This document shows, one piece after another, positions 25,917 through 34,741 of a DNA stretch of 64,000 nucleotides (its first letter is position 1; every line of letters starts with the position of its first letter). The notes under the pieces are model-generated. The model did no database searches, was not told the DNA's origin, and saw only the letters and a program-made list of their open reading frames with translations. The position numbers and the translations under genes are program-made. This DNA comes from IMCC26077 sp964418325 (lineage in GTDB: Bacteria; Actinomycetota; Actinomycetes; Nanopelagicales; Nanopelagicaceae): the NCBI GenBank assembly GCA_964418325.1, contig CAYQLC010000004.1:13526-77525 (forward strand), in the 5' to 3' direction.

Positions 25917-26549
25917 TTAACTCTTTGCAGCTGCTTCGCCTGCAGCGCCTTCAGCGGCAGCGCCTTCAGCGGCAGCGCCTTCAGCGGCAGGGGCAGCAGT
26001 GACCTCTTCGACTGCAGCACGTACGCTCAAGTGCACAACAATCATCTTTGGATCGCTGATCAAAGTTACGCCATCTGGGAGTTTTACATCAGCTGCATAG
26101 AGAGAATCTCCAGCAACTAATCCTTCCATATCAAGCTCTAGGTGAGCTGGAATCGAGGTCGCTTCTACCTCAACCTCAATGGAGTTATGGACGTGCTCCA
26201 AGATTCCATCCTGATCGTACTTTCCAAAGGTATGGACTGGAACCGAAACAACGACGCGCTCTCCACGACGTACCAAAATCAAATCGATGTGTTCCAGAGT
26301 GCCTTTGATTGGATCGCGAACGACAGATTTAGGAAGGGTCAACTCCACTTGTGAACCTAGATCTATGTCGAGCAACACGTTGGAGGTTTTCAATGCGACG
26401 CCAACTTCACGAGCAGGTAGCGCGATATGAATGGGCTTCTCGCCATGGCCATAAATGACTGCAGGCACTAAACCATCTCGACGAGCGCGACGAGCGGCGC
26501 CCTTTCCAAATTCAGAGCGAACCTTCGCGGCAATCTTTATTTCGGCCAT
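25917..26549 (-). CDS. rplY: 50S ribosomal protein L25 (general stress protein Ctc form)
   Basis: Binds 5S rRNA. 210 residues: an L25 domain (IAAKVRSEFGKGAARRARRDGLVPAVIYG, with IHIALPAREV), the long TL5/CTC-type beta domain, and a low-complexity tail of repeated Ala-Ala-Glu-Gly-Ala units before AGEAAAKS. The tail corresponds to a 15-bp DNA repeat. A ribosome binding site (GGGGGA) precedes the ATG. The leader between this gene and prs (26550-26699) holds an inverted repeat at its far end and a possible -10 (TAAAAA near 26626-26631), otherwise nothing recognisable. Confidence 0.95.
   Translation of the reverse strand: MAEIKIAAKVRSEFGKGAARRARRDGLVPAVIYGHGEKPIHIALPAREVGVALKTSNVLLDIDLGSQVELTLPKSVVRDPIKGTLEHIDLILVRRGERVVVSVPVHTFGKYDQDGILEHVHNSIEVEVEATSIPAHLELDMEGLVAGDSLYAADVKLPDGVTLISDPKMIVVHLSVRAAVEEVTAAPAAEGAAAEGAAAEGAAGEAAAKS
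25942..25986. repeat. 15-bp tandem repeat, three perfect copies, in the rplY tail
   Basis: Unit GCAGCGCCTTCAGCG is repeated three times without mismatch and encodes Ala-Glu-Gly-Ala-Ala units of the L25 tail. Such in-frame repeats can vary in copy number by slippage without breaking the frame. Confidence 0.95.
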
Positions 26550-26654
26550 CTATTCCCCCACTGTTCTCGGTGTATCACCGGCAAGACATGAGGCAGGCCC
26601 TAGAGCTAGCCGTCGATGACGGGAATTTTTATCCCCTCGCCGGAAGGGTGGAAG

Positions 26655-26704
26655 CCTAACCCAGATGGCTCGGGTTTGAAAAATCCCCCCAGTTCAGGGT
26701 TAGG
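26655..26704 (-). other. Inverted repeat spanning the prs stop codon
   Basis: Perfect 8-bp arms CCTAACCC (26655-26662) and GGGTTAGG (26697-26704) enclose 34 nt that on the minus strand include GGGGGGATTTTTC. The right arm covers the prs TAA. It may form the 3' end structure of the prs transcript, the internal U-run serving as a weak terminator; not a textbook terminator. Confidence 0.4.
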
Positions 26705-27680
26705 AGTGGCCGTCGAAGAGGCTGGTAACCGAACCGTCTTCAAAGACCTCACGAATCGCCCGAGCCAGCAGTGGCGCAATAGAGAGAACGGTCAAGCGAT
26801 CGAAGCGGGACTCCTCGGGAATTGGCAAGGTGTTGGTAACTACTACCTCACTTACCCGCGAATTCTTTAATCGATCTATAGCCGGACCAGATAGGACTGC
26901 ATGTGTAGAGGCAACAATAACTTCGCGCGCACCCTCATCAAAGAGCGCATCAACCGCCTTAGTAATTGTTCCTGCAGTATCAATCATGTCGTCGATGACA
27001 ACGCAGGTCTGCCCTGAGACATCACCAACAACACGACCAGTCTTCGACTCATTGGGAATTCGTGGGTCGCGCGTTTTATGTATGAAGGCAATCGGACAAC
27101 CGCCAAGAAGATCTGACCAACGCTCTGCAACTCGTACTCGTCCAGAGTCGGGAGAGACAATTGTCAAACGTGAGCGATCTACTTTGCTACCGACATAGTT
27201 TGCCAGCAGTGGAAGTGCGAAGAGATGATCCACTGGACCATCGAAAAATCCTTGAATCTGAGAGGTATGCAAGTCAACGACCATTAATCGATCTGCACCG
27301 GCAGTCTTGAAGAGATCAGCCATCAAACGGGCAGAGATTGGTTCGCGACCACGATGCTTCTTATCTTGACGTGCATAGCCGTAGAAAGGAGCAATTACCG
27401 TGATGCGTTTGGCCGAAGCTCGTTTAAGAGCATCGACCATGATGAGTTGTTCCATGATGTGTTTATTAACTGGCGTTGCATGGCTCTGAATGACAAAAGC
27501 ATCGCAGCCGCGAACGCTCTCTTCGAAACGAACAAAAATTTCACCATTTGCGAAATCATAAGCAGAAGTTGGCGTGAGTGGGATTCCTAACTCGTCACCG
27601 ACCTCTTGGGCCAACTCGGGGAAAGCGCGACCAGTAAATAGTCGAAGACGTTTCTCAGAGGAGAGTCGGATTTCGCTCAC
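26700..27680 (-). CDS. prs: Ribose-phosphate pyrophosphokinase (PRPP synthase)
   Basis: Makes PRPP from ribose 5-phosphate and ATP for nucleotide, His and Trp synthesis. From the GTG at 27680 there are 326 residues: LFTGRAFPELAQEV, RFEESVRGCD, the flexible loop RQDKKHRGREPISARLMADL, VVDLHTSQIQGFFDGPVDHL, and the PRPP loop VVIDDMIDTAGT. The GTG was chosen over a start at 27701 because TAGGAG precedes it at good distance and family members begin with SEIRLSSEKRL-like text. The glmU stop overlaps this ribosome binding site, so the two genes are coupled. Confidence 0.97.
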   Translation of the reverse strand: MSEIRLSSEKRLRLFTGRAFPELAQEVGDELGIPLTPTSAYDFANGEIFVRFEESVRGCDAFVIQSHATPVNKHIMEQLIMVDALKRASAKRITVIAPFYGYARQDKKHRGREPISARLMADLFKTAGADRLMVVDLHTSQIQGFFDGPVDHLFALPLLANYVGSKVDRSRLTIVSPDSGRVRVAERWSDLLGGCPIAFIHKTRDPRIPNESKTGRVVGDVSGQTCVVIDDMIDTAGTITKAVDALFDEGAREVIVASTHAVLSGPAIDRLKNSRVSEVVVTNTLPIPEESRFDRLTVLSIAPLLARAIREVFEDGSVTSLFDGHS

Positions 27681-27687
27681 TTCGCTC

Positions 27688-29124
27688 CTAGTTTTTCTCA
27701 CTCGCTCGATCTGCAGCTTTTGCAGAGTCGCTACCTGCCCGCTTACGCCCTACCCACCCGAGAATATTCCGTTGTTGCCCTCTTCCCACGCCCATTGCCC
27801 CGGGTGGCACATTTTCTGTTATTGCCGAACCCGCTGCGGTATATGCCCCATCGCCGACTTCGACCGGCGCGATCAGGATGTTGTCGCTACCGATACGGAC
27901 ATGGTCGCCAATAACCGTCTGATGCTTAGCCTCTCCGTCATAGTTGGCGGTGATGGTCCCGGCCCCGATATTGCTCTCGATTCCAATCGTGGCATCACCT
28001 ATATAGGAGAGGTGCGGAACCTTAGAGCCGGCACCAATCGTGGAATTCTTGACCTCGACAAATGAACCCACCTTCGCCCCATCCCCTAAGTGCGCCCCTG
28101 GACGCAAGAAGGAATAGGGGCCTACGTGCGCATGGCGACCGATAGTCGCGCCATCACATTCAGACTTTGTTACCACTGCATCAGAGCCAACGGTGCAATT
28201 GAGAAGGCGGGTATCAGGGCCGATGAGGCTACCCCGTCCAATCGTGCTTACTCCTTCAATCTGGCATCCAGGTTTAATGGTGACATCGGGTTCGATGGTC
28301 ACGGTGACATCCACAAATGTCGTTGGTGGATCAATCAATGTGACTCCGGAGGTCATCAATTCAAGATTAATTCGATCGCGCATTATTGCCGTTGCCTCGG
28401 CAAGTTGAATTCGATCGTTGACGCCTAAAATCTCGAAGTAATCTTGAGCTACAACTGGGATAACTTTCTTGCCGCTCGCCCGAATTACTTCGATTACATC
28501 AGTTAAATACTCTTCATTCTGAGAATTGTTCGGTTTTATCTCGGCGAGCGCCGACTTGAGAGCCTTCGCATTAAATGCATATATACTCGAGTTGATTTCA
28601 TGAACGTCACGTTCATCATCTGTTGCATCTTTATCCTCAACAATTCGTAAGATACCGTTATCAGAATCTCGGATGACTCTGCCATATCCTCGAGGGTCAT
28701 CAACATCGGCAGTGAGCACTGCCGCCCCTGTATTGGCGCTCTGGCATACCTCTGCTAATTCGTTAAGCCTCTGGCCGGTGATCAATGGTGCATCACCTGC
28801 AACTACTACAACTATCGCCTCGTCGGGAACATCAATCTTGTCCAGCGCAATCCGCACTGCGTGACCTGTGCCTCCGCGCCGTTCTTGCAAGACTGTTTTT
28901 ATGGAACTGTCATATCGCGCAACTTCTGCAATAACCTGATCACTCTGTGCGCCTACGACAACAACCCGTTGCTGTACAGCGAGCGATTGCGTTGCGGTGA
29001 GAACGTGGCCAATCAAAGTTCTACCTAGTATCGAGTGAAGAACCTTCGGCACATCCGAGCGCATTCGTGTGCCTTCTCCTGCAGCAAGGAGAATCGCAAT
29101 GTGGTGCGGTCGGTTCGGCGCCAT
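27688..29124 (-). CDS. glmU: Bifunctional GlmU: GlcN-1-P acetyltransferase / GlcNAc-1-P uridylyltransferase
   Basis: Makes UDP-GlcNAc for peptidoglycan in two steps. 478 residues: the N-terminal uridylyltransferase domain with LAAGEGTRMRSDVPK, GGTGHAVRIAL, VVAGDAPLI and the DDPRGYGRVIRD loop, then a left-handed beta helix of hexapeptide repeats with the acetyltransferase residues HVGPYSFLRPGAHLG, VEVKNSTIG and ITANYDG. The tail is Lys/Ser/Ala-rich as usual in Actinobacteria. The ATG at 29124 gives MAPNRPHHIAILLAAGEG; a GTG at 29151 is possible. glmU-prs order is widely conserved. Confidence 0.97.
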   Translation of the reverse strand: MAPNRPHHIAILLAAGEGTRMRSDVPKVLHSILGRTLIGHVLTATQSLAVQQRVVVVGAQSDQVIAEVARYDSSIKTVLQERRGGTGHAVRIALDKIDVPDEAIVVVVAGDAPLITGQRLNELAEVCQSANTGAAVLTADVDDPRGYGRVIRDSDNGILRIVEDKDATDDERDVHEINSSIYAFNAKALKSALAEIKPNNSQNEEYLTDVIEVIRASGKKVIPVVAQDYFEILGVNDRIQLAEATAIMRDRINLELMTSGVTLIDPPTTFVDVTVTIEPDVTIKPGCQIEGVSTIGRGSLIGPDTRLLNCTVGSDAVVTKSECDGATIGRHAHVGPYSFLRPGAHLGDGAKVGSFVEVKNSTIGAGSKVPHLSYIGDATIGIESNIGAGTITANYDGEAKHQTVIGDHVRIGSDNILIAPVEVGDGAYTAAGSAITENVPPGAMGVGRGQQRNILGWVGRKRAGSDSAKAADRASEKN

Positions 29125-29191
29125 TGGAAGGCGAACTCCCTCCTTGCACATTCGGAGCCGCTATCTCGTCCTATGACTGGCGGCTGGTGCG

Positions 29192-29263
29192 CTCCGCCAC
29201 CTGGTATCGATCCAGGACCCTGGGCTTCAAAGGCCCATGTGCTAGCCACTACACCATGGCGGA
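29192..29263 (-). tRNA. tRNA-Gln (anticodon TTG)
   Basis: Minus-strand cloverleaf of 72 nt: acceptor TCCGCCA pairs with TGGCGGA (U1-A72), discriminator G, anticodon stem TGGGC/GCCCA with loop CTTTGAA giving TTG, T-loop TCGATAC. U1-A72 and G73 are Gln identity marks. No CCA encoded. It precedes glmU by 67 bp on the same strand. Confidence 0.94.
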
Positions 29264-29340
29264 ACCCGTATTCTCTCGCATTTTCGACCCGGTTTCGACC
29301 AGCCTTTATTTCGATAGGCCCGCCACTACCCTTGGTCGAC

Positions 29341-30009
29341 ATGAGCGCGCCCTCGACTGCAGATACTCCCGCTTCCGGGGGTAATCGCACCCGGATGAGT
29401 AGCGCTGCACGTCGCGAGCAGATCATCGCGACCGCAGTTCAGGTCTTTGCCGAAAGTGGCGTCGAAGGGACGAGCGTTGAGGAGTTGGCAGCCAATGCTG
29501 GTGTCTCCAAGCCGCTGATCTACGAGCACTTCGGCAGCAAAGAGGGGCTGTATGCCGTCGTAGTAGACCGAGAGATGCGCGCGTTGCTCGAGATGATTTC
29601 GAGCACCTTGGAAACTGGCCGACCTCGAGTGCGAGCTGAGCGCGCGGCCCTTGCCTTCCTTACCTATATCGAAACTCGAAGTGACGGCTTTCGATTATTG
29701 GTGCGGAATTCACCCGTGGGTGGGCAAAGTGGATCTTTTGCAACGCTGTTGAGTGAAGTTGCCTCTCAAGTCGAACATATTTTCATCGAAGAATTAGGTG
29801 CACGTGGATTTGATGGCGAGATGGCACCCATGTATGCATCAATGCTCGTTGGGATGGTCGCGCTGACCGGCCAATGGTGGCTGGATGCGCGATCATTTAC
29901 TAGAGAAGAGGTTGCAGCTCACATTGTGAACCTCGCATGGAACGGTCTAAGTGATTTAGAGATCAAACCACGACTCTCATTTGAAGGTCGAAGAAAAAAT
30001 GAGCGATAG
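29341..30009 (+). CDS. TetR/AcrR family transcriptional regulator
   Basis: A 222-residue repressor-type protein. After an Ala/Ser/Pro-rich start, the helix-turn-helix region reads RREQIIATAVQVFAESGVEG, then TSVEELAANAGVSKPLIYEHFGSKEGLYAV, typical of TetR N-terminal domains; the C-terminal ligand-binding part (about 75-215) is helical and diverged. The ATG at 29341 gives an unusually long lead before the domain; a second ATG at 29395 would be closer to family starts. Its stop overlaps the start of the MarR gene by 11 bp, so the two regulators form an operon. Target genes are unknown. Confidence 0.88.
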   Translation: MSAPSTADTPASGGNRTRMSSAARREQIIATAVQVFAESGVEGTSVEELAANAGVSKPLIYEHFGSKEGLYAVVVDREMRALLEMISSTLETGRPRVRAERAALAFLTYIETRSDGFRLLVRNSPVGGQSGSFATLLSEVASQVEHIFIEELGARGFDGEMAPMYASMLVGMVALTGQWWLDARSFTREEVAAHIVNLAWNGLSDLEIKPRLSFEGRRKNER

Positions 30010-30526
30010 TTCGAATTATCAAGGCCTCCGAAAAGATGAAGTAGCAGAGTTAGTTTCTGCTTGGCGACGCGAGCGACCCGATCTTGATGTTGCCCCGCTA
30101 GAAGTATTGAGTCGAGTTACCAGACTTGCTCGACAACTAGATATTGCAAGACGAGCAGCATTTGCCCAGCATGGGTTGGAGACGTGGGGTTTTGATGTGT
30201 TGGCAGCTCTTCGTCGTGCAGGGGCTCCGTATCAACTTACTCCTGGCCAATTGATTCATGAGAATCTAGTAACAAGTGGAACAGTAACTAATCGTTTAGA
30301 TCGATTGGAAAGTGATGGCTTGCTCGCTCGCCATCCTGATCCATCAGATGGAAGAGGCACGCTAGTTCGCATCACTGAGAAAGGAATCAAAGTGGTCGAT
30401 GCTGCTCTTGTTGATCTGCTCAATAGAGAGAAAGAGCTTCTCAAATCATTGAAGAGTGGTGAGCGAGATGAATTGGCTGGGTACTTAAGTCGCATGCTCG
30501 AACATATTGAGAGCGCTAATCAATAA
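29999..30526 (+). CDS. MarR family transcriptional regulator
   Basis: Winged-helix DNA-binding protein, 175 residues from the ATG at 29999. The dimer helices come first, then the recognition region LTPGQLIHENLVTSGTVTNRLDRLE and the wing DGLLARHPDPSDGRGTLVRITEKG, a full MarR signature with the usual Asp-Gly-Arg in the wing. A purine-rich stretch before the ATG can serve as ribosome binding site. It overlaps the end of ispE tail to tail by 11 bp. No dedicated target is adjacent apart from the TetR gene with which it is co-transcribed. Confidence 0.9.
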   Translation: MSDSSNYQGLRKDEVAELVSAWRRERPDLDVAPLEVLSRVTRLARQLDIARRAAFAQHGLETWGFDVLAALRRAGAPYQLTPGQLIHENLVTSGTVTNRLDRLESDGLLARHPDPSDGRGTLVRITEKGIKVVDAALVDLLNREKELLKSLKSGERDELAGYLSRMLEHIESANQ

Positions 30527-31424
30527 CTTTTGGCCCTCCAACAGGGCTTTGAGCTCTACCTAATTGTGAAACTGCGCCCGTCGATGAGAGCGCTACCGCA
30601 AGATCTATCGATGCTTCCTCGCTCTTAGCCAAGAACGCCACGGTAGGGCCCGAACCGGATACCAGCGCTCCAACTGCGCCCGAATCCATGCCTGCCGAGA
30701 GGGCCAACTTGAGAGCTGGACGAAGCGAGCATGCTGCAGGCTGTAAGTCATTGACGAGAGACTTTCCCAGCGCGAGCGCATCGCCACTACTCAAAGCATG
30801 CATGAGTTCTTCGCTCACTCGTGGTTGTCGTTGCGCGAAGCCTTGACGGAGTCGATCACACTCTTCATACACCGCCGGAGTGGATAACCCCTGTGATGAA
30901 AAGGCGAGCACCCAGTGAAAAGTACCGCGAGCAAGCGCAGGAGTCAGGCGATCACCGCGTCCGGTTCCTACTGCAGTTCCACCAGTAAGCGAAAATGGCA
31001 CATCACTTCCTAATTGGCGGGCCATTGCAATTAAATCATCTTTGCTCATCTTGGTCTCGTACAGCGCATCTAGCGCTACCAGCACCCCAGCAGCATTTGC
31101 GCTGCCACCAGCCATTCCACCGGCAATCGGAATCTGTTTTTTTATTGTGATCACAAGATCTAAGGGAACCTTCTTGCGTTGTGCAAACAACTGCGCCGCC
31201 TTGTATGCAAGATTTTTATTATTCGTAGGCAAGTTGGCAATATGCGGATTTTCACCGGTGAAGTGGAGCGTTATTCCAGAACCACTCTCTCCAGCATCAA
31301 CATGGATTTCGTCGTAAAGCGATACTGCTTGAAAGACCGTGGCGAGGTCGTGATACCCATCATCACCTTTTGCCCCCACCGATAACTGCAAATTGATTTT
31401 TGCAGGGGCTTTCACCAGAGTCAT
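30516..31424 (-). CDS. ispE: 4-diphosphocytidyl-2-C-methyl-D-erythritol kinase IspE
   Basis: GHMP kinase of the MEP isoprenoid pathway; phosphorylates CDP-ME. 302 residues: APAKINLQLSVGAKGDDGYHDLATVFQAV (substrate-binding start), KKQIPIAGGMAGGSANAAGVLVAL (the GHMP ATP loop), GSDVPFSLTGGTAVGTGRGD and GALVSGSGPTVAFL. It is the last gene of the leftward set rsmI-metG-tatD-rsmA-ispE; TAGGGT six bases before its ATG suggests an additional own promoter. The pathway supplies precursors to the cis-prenyltransferase in this window. Confidence 0.96.
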   Translation of the reverse strand: MTLVKAPAKINLQLSVGAKGDDGYHDLATVFQAVSLYDEIHVDAGESGSGITLHFTGENPHIANLPTNNKNLAYKAAQLFAQRKKVPLDLVITIKKQIPIAGGMAGGSANAAGVLVALDALYETKMSKDDLIAMARQLGSDVPFSLTGGTAVGTGRGDRLTPALARGTFHWVLAFSSQGLSTPAVYEECDRLRQGFAQRQPRVSEELMHALSSGDALALGKSLVNDLQPAACSLRPALKLALSAGMDSGAVGALVSGSGPTVAFLAKSEEASIDLAVALSSTGAVSQLGRAQSPVGGPKVID

Positions 31425-31436
31425 GGTTCTACCCTA
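31425..31436 (-). promoter_or_regulatory. Candidate leaderless -10 element of ispE
   Basis: TAGGGT (31436-31431, minus strand), 6-nt spacer, ATG at 31424. It lies in the 13-bp gap after rsmA, inside an operon. Inference. Confidence 0.42.
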
Positions 31437-31437
31437 T

Positions 31438-32289
31438 TCAACTCTGGAGTGAAATGCCTCGCGCAATCGCAATAAAGTCTTCGAGTGTCAGATTCTCAGC
31501 TCTGCTGGTTGGGTCGACTCCTGCTGCAATCAAGCGCTCAGACGCGCTCTCACTGGAACCCAAAATTGCCCCCAAAGAAGAGCGCAACATTTTTCTACGC
31601 TGCGCAAAGGCGCTATCGATGATCGAGAAAGTTAGCCTCCGTAACGCTTCATCATGAAGGTCGCGGTGATTGCGTCGAGTGAAGGCAAGTAAAAGCGAAT
31701 CTACGCGTGGCACAGGCCAGAAAACTTCCCGAGAGATCGTGCTGGCAATCTGTGAGTCGGCCCACCATCTCAACTTCACGCTAGGCACTCCATAAACTTT
31801 ACTTCCCGGTTTTGCCGCCAACCGTTGAGCAACTTCTGCCTGAACCATAACTATCCCTCGGGAGATAGATGGGAAATTCTCTAAAAGATGGAGCAATACC
31901 GGCACTGACACGTTGTAGGGAAGGTTGGCAACCAGCGCAGTAGGAGTGGGATTAATCTGGGTAAGAGTGAGCGCATCTTGATTCACGACGTATAAATGAG
32001 ATGAACAATCGGGTAGGTGTGCTGCAATCGTCTTAGGAAGTTGGTCAGCTAACCGTTGATCAATTTCGACAGCAACCACCGATTCAACTACTGAAAGAAG
32101 CACGATAGTAAGTGAGCCCAAACCAGGTCCAATTTCTAGCACAACATCGCGCTGATCGACTTCAGAGAGTCGGACAATCTTTCGGCAAGTATTACCATCG
32201 ATGACGAAGTTCTGACCTAAAGATTTTGATGGATGGAGCGCCAGTTGTTCCGCAAGGTCGCGAATCTCGACCGCGCCAAGGCTCTCCAT
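31438..32289 (-). CDS. rsmA: 16S rRNA (adenine1518/1519-N6)-dimethyltransferase RsmA
   Basis: Dimethylates two adjacent adenines in helix 45 of 16S rRNA late in 30S assembly. 283 residues with KSLGQNFVIDGNTCRKIV, the SAM motif VLEIGPGLGSLT, acidic VVAVEIDQRL and catalytic LVANLPYNVSVPVL (NLPY). Its ATG shares one base with the tatD stop (TAATG), so translation is coupled. The tatD-rsmA-ispE order is conserved in Actinobacteria. Confidence 0.97.
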   Translation of the reverse strand: MESLGAVEIRDLAEQLALHPSKSLGQNFVIDGNTCRKIVRLSEVDQRDVVLEIGPGLGSLTIVLLSVVESVVAVEIDQRLADQLPKTIAAHLPDCSSHLYVVNQDALTLTQINPTPTALVANLPYNVSVPVLLHLLENFPSISRGIVMVQAEVAQRLAAKPGSKVYGVPSVKLRWWADSQIASTISREVFWPVPRVDSLLLAFTRRNHRDLHDEALRRLTFSIIDSAFAQRRKMLRSSLGAILGSSESASERLIAAGVDPTSRAENLTLEDFIAIARGISLQS

Positions 32290-33146
32290 TAAGCGAAATC
32301 TCCGAATAAAGAGAGCGCATTACCTCTCGTGGCATCGCAAAGTTCCTCAACCGGTCGATTGACTACTTCTGCCATGAATCGAATGGTCCGCGCAATCTGC
32401 GCCGGTGAGTTAAGTGCGCCGCGATAAGGAGCCGGTGCCAAGAAAGGCGCGTCAGTCTCAACCAGCAAATTCGCTAATGGAGTCAGAAGTAGCGCCTCGC
32501 GCAGCGCGGGAGCATTCTTGAAAGTTACAGTTCCTGAGAAGGAGAGGAAGTAACCAGCTTTGACACATCGTCGAGCCATATCGGCATCGCCAGAGTAGCA
32601 ATGAAACACAACCTTTTCCGGCGCGCCTTCCTCTGCAAGTACCCGCAAGATATCTTCGTGAGCATCTCGATCATGGATTATCAGTACTTTATTGGTTCGC
32701 TTGGCAATCGCAATGTGGGCACGGAACGAGAACTCTTGCTTCGCGCGTAACTCTTCTGGTGTTCGAAAAAAATCGAGTCCGGTCTCACCAATGCCACGAA
32801 CTCGCGGATGTTCCGCTAATTTCTCGATCTCACGAATTTGCTCATCAAGATCATCGACCATTGGCGCCTCATTTGGGTGAAGCGCGACCGCAGCTAACGC
32901 TCTTCCTACCCAGGCTTCGGCTACCCCCACCGACCACCGTGATTGTTCAAGGTCGTAACCGATCTGCATCACCTGTTCGATTCCCACTGACGCTGCTTCG
33001 TCTAAGACCGCCTTCACTTCAGGGGCATCGGGAGCAGATTTCGCAATCAATTCCATATGACAATGTGAATCGATTGTTGGTGCAGGTAGTGGCTCAGGTA
33101 GTGGAGCTGGAGTCCGATCAATATCCCGATTGTGGCGATCGGTCAC
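32289..33146 (-). CDS. TatD family metal-dependent hydrolase
   Basis: TIM-barrel metallohydrolase (285 aa), probably a 3'-5' DNase as in other TatD proteins. Metal ligands lie in TIDSHCHMEL (HxH), GIGETGLDFF, LIIHDRDAHED, VFHCYSGDADM and VETDAPFLAPAPYRG. There is a Pro-rich N-terminal stretch of about 25 residues. The GTG start overlaps the metG stop in a GTGA, continuing the chain of coupled genes. Confidence 0.94.
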   Translation of the reverse strand: MTDRHNRDIDRTPAPLPEPLPAPTIDSHCHMELIAKSAPDAPEVKAVLDEAASVGIEQVMQIGYDLEQSRWSVGVAEAWVGRALAAVALHPNEAPMVDDLDEQIREIEKLAEHPRVRGIGETGLDFFRTPEELRAKQEFSFRAHIAIAKRTNKVLIIHDRDAHEDILRVLAEEGAPEKVVFHCYSGDADMARRCVKAGYFLSFSGTVTFKNAPALREALLLTPLANLLVETDAPFLAPAPYRGALNSPAQIARTIRFMAEVVNRPVEELCDATRGNALSLFGDFA

Positions 33147-34741
33147 CCGCGTTGCTCCTCGCCAGTATTCTCAGGTAAGCGCGGAAAAAGAACGTCGCCG
33201 CGATGAGTATCGGTTCCCGCTTGTAGCTGGCCCCAACGAGCAACATCATCAATCCGCTGCGCACTGAGTGGGCCAAGAGTCTCTGCTCCCAGAGCGCGCC
33301 AGAGTTTCTCAGAGGTCTCTGGCATTACTGGATTAAAGAGCACGGCCAAAATTCGAAGGGATTCACAAGTGGCGTAAAGGACCTGATCGAGCTCAGACTT
33401 TCTTGTCGGATCTTTTGCTAAAACCCAAGGAGCCCGTTCAGTGACATAACCATTGACGTTTTTGCAGAACTCCAGAATTGCGAGAATTCCTCCCTGGAAA
33501 TCTAATGCAGAGATTGATTCATCTGCGCGCTTGGTCGCAAGTTCCGCCGCTGCCGCTAACGCTGGTTCTGCTGCGACATTTGGAATCTTGCCATCGCAAT
33601 ACTTTTCAATCATCGCAATTGCGCGCGAAGCGAGGTTTCCAAAATCATTGGCTAATTCACTCGTGTAGCGCGCGACCATATCTTCCCAAGAGAATGATCC
33701 ATCAGTTCCAAAAGGAATTGCCCGTAAAAAGTAATAACGGAATGCATCCACTCCAAAAAAGTCCGTAATGTCCGCTGGAGCGATACCAGTGAGCTTGCTC
33801 TTACTCATCTTTTCGCCACCAACTAATAACCAACCATGGGCAAAGACCTTCTTTGGCACTGGTAAACCGGCTGCCATCAACATCGCAGGCCAAATCACCG
33901 CATGGAAACGCAAAATATCCTTGCCGACCAGATGAACATCTGCTGGCCACTTACGTTGGAAATCTTCAGCGCCCGGGGTGCCTGGCGCATCACCTAACCC
34001 GACTGCTGTTGCGTAATTGAGGAGCGCATCAAACCACACGTACACAACTTGCTTGGAATCCCAGGGAACGGGAATACCCCATGAGAAAGAGGAGCGCGAG
34101 ATAGAAAGATCAGAGACGCCACCTTCAAGGAAGGCAACAACTTCATTACGTGCGCTAGCAGGTTCACATGCTTCAGGGTGCGCTCGATAATGCGAAAGTA
34201 AGGGTTCGACAAATGCTGATAAACGAAAGAACCAATTGGTCTCACTGACCAACTCAACTGGCCGCGAATGGATAGGACAGAGCTTTTCGCTCTCATTCGC
34301 TCCGGGCAGAAGATCACCAGGTAACTTGAACTCTTCACAACCAACGCAATAAGGGCCCTCATACTTGCCCTCATAAATATGGCCAGCATCTTTCAAACCT
34401 TGCAGGAATTTTTGGACCCGCTCCATATGACGACTCTCGGTCGTGCGAATGAAATCATCATTGGCAATATTTAAAGATTTCCACGTTGGCTTCCACGCGC
34501 TTTCGACCAGACGATCAGCCCATGCTTGCGGATCGGAATTATTCGCCTCTGCCGTGCGGAGCACCTTCTGGCCATGCTCGTCAGTGCCAGTGAGAAACCA
34601 AACACCTTCACCTCGTTGTCTATGCCAACGAGTGAGGACATCACCTGCGACAGTTGTGTAGGCGTGACCGATATGCGGCGCATCGTTTACGTAGTAAATC
34701 GGCGTCGTGAGATAGAAGTTCTTGCTCCCGCGTTCGGACAT
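33143..34741 (-). CDS. metG: Methionine-tRNA ligase
   Basis: Charges tRNA-Met, including the initiator. Class I synthetase of 532 residues: HIGH motif as HIGHAYT, within the YLTTPIYYVNDAPHIG start, a zinc knuckle formed by CVGCEEFKL and LCPIHSRPVE, WFFRLSAF, and KMSKS as GEKMSKSKLTG, then the anticodon-binding helical domain. There is no C-terminal tRNA-binding (EMAP-like) extension. The ATG at 34741 overlaps the rsmI stop by one base (TGATG); a GTG one codon earlier is possible. Confidence 0.97.
   Translation of the reverse strand: MSERGSKNFYLTTPIYYVNDAPHIGHAYTTVAGDVLTRWHRQRGEGVWFLTGTDEHGQKVLRTAEANNSDPQAWADRLVESAWKPTWKSLNIANDDFIRTTESRHMERVQKFLQGLKDAGHIYEGKYEGPYCVGCEEFKLPGDLLPGANESEKLCPIHSRPVELVSETNWFFRLSAFVEPLLSHYRAHPEACEPASARNEVVAFLEGGVSDLSISRSSFSWGIPVPWDSKQVVYVWFDALLNYATAVGLGDAPGTPGAEDFQRKWPADVHLVGKDILRFHAVIWPAMLMAAGLPVPKKVFAHGWLLVGGEKMSKSKLTGIAPADITDFFGVDAFRYYFLRAIPFGTDGSFSWEDMVARYTSELANDFGNLASRAIAMIEKYCDGKIPNVAAEPALAAAAELATKRADESISALDFQGGILAILEFCKNVNGYVTERAPWVLAKDPTRKSELDQVLYATCESLRILAVLFNPVMPETSEKLWRALGAETLGPLSAQRIDDVARWGQLQAGTDTHRGDVLFPRLPENTGEEQRG

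Noticed and set aside
25942..25986. CRISPR-like or regulatory repeat
   Set aside because: The three units are directly adjacent, without spacers, and in frame in rplY; they code for a low-complexity tail.
26616..26870. Rightward ORF of 84 codons over the prs 3' end and its intergenic region
   Set aside because: It reads antisense through the conserved end of prs, has no ribosome binding site and looks like no family.
29035..29340. Long N-terminal extension of the TetR frame through the tRNA-Gln region
   Set aside because: It would cross the tRNA gene and part of glmU in antisense; TetR domains begin well after the ATG at 29341.
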